A stretch of 27,735 nt of DNA from Eshraghiella sp045542375. GTDB lineage: Bacteria; Bacillota; Clostridia; Lachnospirales; Lachnospiraceae. The DNA is taken from positions 1-27,735 of the forward strand of contig JAZQKW010000025.1 of the NCBI GenBank assembly GCA_045542375.1, in the 5' to 3' direction. The notes under the pieces are model-generated. The model saw only the letters and a list, made by a program, of their open reading frames with translations. It was not told where the DNA came from and did no database searches. Numbering within the stretch: the first letter of the stretch is position 1; every line of letters starts with the position of its first letter. Below, in pieces: positions 24,920-27,735 of the stretch. The position numbers were made by a program, and so were the translations under genes.

Positions 24920-26190
24920 GTTAACCAGTCCTTTTTCCTGTTATTTCCGACTCCATATGGCACCCTTACAGGACTTGGGATGTCACATAATCTGATAATC
25001 TTCTTGTATCGCCGTGAGTCTGCAAAATTAATCAGCACACGAAACTTATCCCCACTGTCGTTACAGGGGATTTGCGACAGTCTGAGAAAATCCGTTAACC
25101 GTTTAATCTCATATGGTTCACAACCGGATACTATTAAAATTATATCGCCGGACAAAAAATCTTCCATATTATCCGAATCAATTGTCCCATAATCTTTAAT
25201 AACTATGTCATATTCGGAAAAACACGGTTCTTTCACATATCCATAATAATTGGGGAATACATTTATTCCGTCAAAAGAAAAAATTCCTCTGTCGAATCTG
25301 AAATCTCCGGCTTTCGCAATTTCCTTCATGTCCTCGCTTGTATTACGCTCACACACAATGATTTTGCGACCCTTTCTTTCATATAATCCCGCAATGGCAA
25401 AAGCACAATATGTAACACCACAGTGCTTTTCAACTCCACCAATATGAATATTTAAGGATACACATCTACCAAGGTCTCTTTCATTTAATTTACTAAGTGC
25501 ATTTTTTATCTGCTTAAAAGAAAAAAATCGTTCTCTGCCTGCGTGACACATACATTTCTGAATTATTTTCTTTAGCTTTGGAGGATGCACTTCTTTAACT
25601 GCCTCCTTATCCTTTTTACCTGTTATCATCTCTAACATTAGAACTCCTATGGAATAAATATCACTTGCGGAGCTTATTCTCTCTCTTCCATACATCTCCG
25701 GCGGTGCATACCCCTTGGTTCCCATTCTAATATTCTCTAATGACTCATCTGTAATGGAATTACCATAATCCAACAGTCTGACATTACCATCATTTATAAT
25801 AATATTATCCGGCTTGATATCAAGATGATATATTCCTTTACAATGCAGATACTCCATGACTTCGCACAAACATAACGAAATCCTCTTAACCTCTTTGATA
25901 TTAGTTAGTCTTTTTCTGGAAATTAATTCTTTCAGTGATTGACCCCGTACATATTCCTCAACAATGTATACGCATTCTTCATCTTCTTCTATATCGTATA
26001 TGATTGGAATAGCAGGATGTCTTAGATCCTTAAGAACGTCAGCTTCTCTATGGGCAGTCCCATATATGTCCTGACATTTTCTGATGCATTTAACTGCACG
26101 AAACACTTTAAGATTAATGTGTTCAGCAAGATATACCGTTCCAAAAGCACCTCTGCCTAAGAGTGCTTCAACTCTGTATCTGCCAAACAA
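24910..26190 (-). CDS. Ser/Thr protein kinase fused to a degenerate MinD/TadZ-like domain
   Basis: A 426-residue cytoplasmic protein. Residues 1-240 are a Hanks-type kinase: glycine loop GRGAFGTVY (12-20), K34, E49, catalytic loop YHLDIKPDN (D124, K126, N129), metal-binding DYG (141-143) and APPE (162-165). It is a non-RD kinase (HLD) with DYG for DFG; all phosphotransfer residues are present. Residues 243-426 are a MinD-like domain: the strand and loop NIHIGGVEKHCGVTYCAFAI lack the P-loop lysine, then come VIKDYGT and ILIVSG strands. There is no membrane helix and no PASTA repeat. TTG at 26190 is the first ordinary start, but lacks a good ribosome binding site. GAGAGG (26224-26219) is placed ten bases before an ATC (26208) and four before a CTG (26214), so a few more residues are likely. 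Confidence 0.85.
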   Translation of the reverse strand: MFGRYRVEALLGRGAFGTVYLAEHINLKVFRAVKCIRKCQDIYGTAHREADVLKDLRHPAIPIIYDIEEDEECVYIVEEYVRGQSLKELISRKRLTNIKEVKRISLCLCEVMEYLHCKGIYHLDIKPDNIIINDGNVRLLDYGNSITDESLENIRMGTKGYAPPEMYGRERISSASDIYSIGVLMLEMITGKKDKEAVKEVHPPKLKKIIQKCMCHAGRERFFSFKQIKNALSKLNERDLGRCVSLNIHIGGVEKHCGVTYCAFAIAGLYERKGRKIIVCERNTSEDMKEIAKAGDFRFDRGIFSFDGINVFPNYYGYVKEPCFSEYDIVIKDYGTIDSDNMEDFLSGDIILIVSGCEPYEIKRLTDFLRLSQIPCNDSGDKFRVLINFADSRRYKKIIRLCDIPSPVRVPYGVGNNRKKDWLTLQ

Positions 26191-26260
26191 AATATCATTC
26201 TTATTGATTGCCAGTATACCTCTCAGTCACTCGGTATGTCCTGTATGTATCCTTTAACAC

Positions 26261-26289
26261 ATAATATGCCCTATTTCTGTTTTTTTCAA
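26261..26289 (-). promoter_or_regulatory. Sigma-A promoter of the kinase operon
   Basis: On the minus strand TTGAAA (26289-26284) and TATTAT (26266-26261) are separated by exactly 17 bases; each matches consensus at five of six positions. Transcription would start near 26254, leaving a leader of about 45-60 bases before the kinase coding region. The region between this promoter and the divergent mecA promoter (26290-26351) is AT-rich with no further feature I can support. Confidence 0.65.
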
Positions 26290-26351
26290 CCCCTAATTAC
26301 ATATTTTTCAAAAATTTAACAATTTAGACACTTATTTTTCAATTCTCAATA

Positions 26352-26381
26352 TTTACATTAGTATTTAAAATGCTGTATACT
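26352..26381 (+). promoter_or_regulatory. Sigma-A promoter of mecA
   Basis: TTTACA (26352-26357) and TATACT (26376-26381) are 18 bases apart, about 40 bases before the mecA ATG. Both elements match consensus at five of six positions. An inverted repeat overlaps the start of the spacer and the -10. Confidence 0.6.
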
Positions 26382-26390
26382 AATACTAAT
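26357..26390. promoter_or_regulatory. Palindromic repeat over the mecA promoter, candidate operator
   Basis: ATTAGTAT (26357-26364) is the exact inverted complement of ATACTAAT (26377-26384), with a 12-base gap, and ATACTAAT recurs in direct repeat at 26383-26390. The half-sites cover the edge of the -35, the -10 and the predicted start point, as expected for a repressor binding site with a third half-site. Confidence 0.5.
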
Positions 26391-26421
26391 AACGACATTA
26401 TTTTTGAAGGGATGTGAATAT

Positions 26422-27150
26422 ATGAAAATTGAAAAAATAAGCGATTCTCAGATTCGTTGTACTCTTTACGGAGAAGATTTACAGTCACGCGAACTCAAGA
26501 TTAGTGAACTTGCGTATGGTACAGAAAAAGCTAAATCTCTTTTTCAAGATATGATAGAACAGGCATCCCAGGACTTTGGATTCCAAGCGGACAACCTTCC
26601 GCTTATGGTAGAAGCAATCCCTGTATCGCCCGATTGTATAATTTTAGTAATTACCAAGGTTGATGACCCTGAGGAATTCGACAAGAAATTTGCTAATATA
26701 CTTCCTGCACTGGAAGATATTGTGAAGAAGGATGACAGTTTTGTTCCAATACTTGATACCCTTTCCAACAATTCCGATATTTTAAAAGATATGGAGGATA
26801 TTGAGGATAACGCAACTGACAACGCAACAACCGTTCACAACTCAGAATATAATTCATATATCAGTGAGACCTTTTCCTTTGATTCTCTTGATGACATTAT
26901 CAGAGCAGCTGAGGAAATAGATTATGTGTTCCACGGCGGCTCATCTGTTTACAAGAGTGCTTCGGGAAATTATTATCTGTATACTTTTTGCGATGTACAT
27001 GTACACAAGGATGAATATCTACAGTATTGCAATCTTCTCTCAGAATATGGAAGACCTATATCGTCATATGACAGCTCCATTGCTTATCTTGAGGAAAGAT
27101 GTGAAGTAATCATCAGAGATAAGGCAATAGATGTATTAAGAACATTATAA
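26422..27150 (+). CDS. mecA: Adaptor protein MecA
   Basis: A 242-residue adaptor that in Bacilli delivers substrates to the ClpC/ClpP protease and activates ClpC. The N-terminal substrate-binding domain (MKIEKISDSQIRCTLYGEDL, with the AIPVSPDCIILVITKV strand pair), a long acidic linker (about 90-145) and the C-terminal Clp-binding domain (FSFDSLDDIIRAA to ILRDKAIDVL-like end, here VIIRDKAIDVLRTL) are in the normal order. Start chosen at 26422: AAGGG lies nine to ten bases upstream, whereas the in-frame TTG at 26404 precedes that site. It is the only plus-strand gene seen. It has its own promoter and terminator. Which substrates it serves here is unknown. Confidence 0.9.
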   Translation: MKIEKISDSQIRCTLYGEDLQSRELKISELAYGTEKAKSLFQDMIEQASQDFGFQADNLPLMVEAIPVSPDCIILVITKVDDPEEFDKKFANILPALEDIVKKDDSFVPILDTLSNNSDILKDMEDIEDNATDNATTVHNSEYNSYISETFSFDSLDDIIRAAEEIDYVFHGGSSVYKSASGNYYLYTFCDVHVHKDEYLQYCNLLSEYGRPISSYDSSIAYLEERCEVIIRDKAIDVLRTL

Positions 27151-27152
27151 CT

Positions 27153-27200
27153 AATACCGGGATATCCTATTCAAGGATTGGTCCCGGTATTTTATATTTT
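27153..27200 (+). terminator. Rho-independent terminator of mecA
   Basis: A perfect 10-bp stem (27153-27162 AATACCGGGA with 27182-27191) with a 19-nt loop is followed by a T-rich tract (27190-27200), starting two bases after the mecA stop codon. The T tract contains the left copy of the 8-bp direct repeat that bounds the palindromic element. Confidence 0.85.
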
Positions 27201-27603
27201 CAATTCACAAAGAGATATGCTGTTTCATTATGTGTATTAGAAAATGATAAATGATTGTTGATTGGTTTTGAGAAAATCATAAGCTTTATTCGTCGTTTTG
27301 TTGAAATAGCTTTGGCTTTTATAAAGTTACATGCCATTCCGGAGTGTTTAGGAACACACAGTCTTCTATATCAAAAAATCTATTTTGTCATAGAAACAGG
27401 GCAAAATTAACGATTTTTTTCAAAGCTTCCTGCGTGTCCCTAAACACTTCGGAATGGTATGTGACATTTTTATAAAAGGCAAATAACAGGCTTTTCAACA
27501 AAACGTAGTTAGAAAGCTATGATTTTTCTCAACCACAATTAACAATCATTTATCAATCATTAATGTGGATAATGAAACAGCATATCTCTTTGCGAACTGA
27601 AGA
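27199..27603. mobile_element. 405-bp palindromic MITE-like element
   Basis: The whole interval is one imperfect inverted repeat centred near 27400. Outer arms 27206-27231 and 27569-27594 match at 25 of 26 positions; inner arms 27334-27361 and 27430-27457 match at 25 of 28; AAAAAATC near 27374 pairs with GATTTTTT near 27412 close to the tip. Intervening parts are clearly related but with small indels. TTTATATT occurs on both sides (27191-27198 and 27604-27611) as a likely target-site duplication. No open reading frame of note lies inside, so it would be a non-autonomous element. It could also be a large structured RNA. It fills the gap between mecA and the convergent gene at the window end. 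Confidence 0.7.
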
Positions 27604-27609
27604 TTTATA

Positions 27610-27735
27610 TTACTCGGCTCCAATCAGAATATGATATTTCCCGTCCGTTTCATACATTATCAATGTATCTGATTTTTCCTCCCAGCCGATTTCTGCACTT
27701 CTAAAATAACTTACTCTAAGTCGGATCGTAGCCAT
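27610..27735 (-). CDS. Partial or very small gene at the window edge, unknown
   Basis: An open frame of 41 codons runs from the window edge to TAA at 27612-27610. The residues (IRLRVSYFRSAEIGWEEK, then LIMYETDGKYHILIGAE) look like a beta-rich protein end. An ATG coincides exactly with the last three bases of the window, but its upstream context is not visible, so this may be the 3' end of a longer gene. The stop codon overlaps the right-hand 8-bp direct repeat of the palindromic element. I do not recognise the family. Confidence 0.45.
   Translation of the reverse strand: MATIRLRVSYFRSAEIGWEEKSDTLIMYETDGKYHILIGAE

Noticed and set aside
26226..26258. Short leader peptide (GTG start, about 19 codons) in the kinase operon leader
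   Set aside because: Its GTG would lie within a few bases of the predicted transcript start with no ribosome binding site; more likely chance.
27199..27603. Insertion sequence with its own transposase
   Set aside because: No open reading frame of useful length lies in the interval on either strand.

Overview
The window looks like chromosome of a low-GC member of the Clostridia, most likely Lachnospiraceae. This is inferred from AT-rich sequence, good GGAGG-type ribosome binding sites, a Clostridia-type F-type ATP synthase operon, the YwmB / Sua5 / RpiB gene neighbourhood and a MecA adaptor. Almost everything lies on the minus strand; only mecA is on the plus strand. I see no rRNA, tRNA, CRISPR array or transposase gene.

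Region 1 (about 34-7175, minus) is a two-gene surface-protein operon: two large paralogous proteins with signal peptide, one EF-hand-like loop, leucine-rich repeats, an acidic stalk and a C-terminal membrane anchor. The upstream copy carries an extra lectin-like domain. A promoter with an overlapping palindrome precedes it and a bidirectional hairpin closes it.

Region 2 (about 23927 down to 7186, minus) is a closely packed array of 17 genes with no gap above about 60 bp. In transcription order it holds a membrane-anchored GH18/SH3 protein, a CwlD-like amidase, Sua5, a low-molecular-weight phosphatase homologue lacking the catalytic arginine, RpiB, then atpZ-atpI-atpB-atpE-atpF-atpH-atpA-atpG-atpD-atpC, then ywmB, an unrecognised membrane-anchored protein and a class A penicillin-binding protein. 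The c subunit carries the residue set of sodium-binding c-rings. A terminator-like hairpin after atpC contains the ywmB ribosome binding site, which suggests regulated read-through or translation.

Region 3 (about 26289 down to 24008, minus) is a small operon: a Ser/Thr kinase fused to a degenerate MinD/TadZ-like domain, a second stand-alone degenerate MinD/TadZ-like protein, and a 78-residue protein of unknown function. Both large genes appear to need unusual start codons. This is the most novel-looking protein system in the window.

Region 4 (26352-27735) holds mecA on the plus strand, with a palindrome over its promoter and a terminator behind it, then a 405-bp element that is one long imperfect inverted repeat bounded by an 8-bp direct repeat (a MITE-like insertion), then the 3' end of a minus-strand gene that reaches the window edge.
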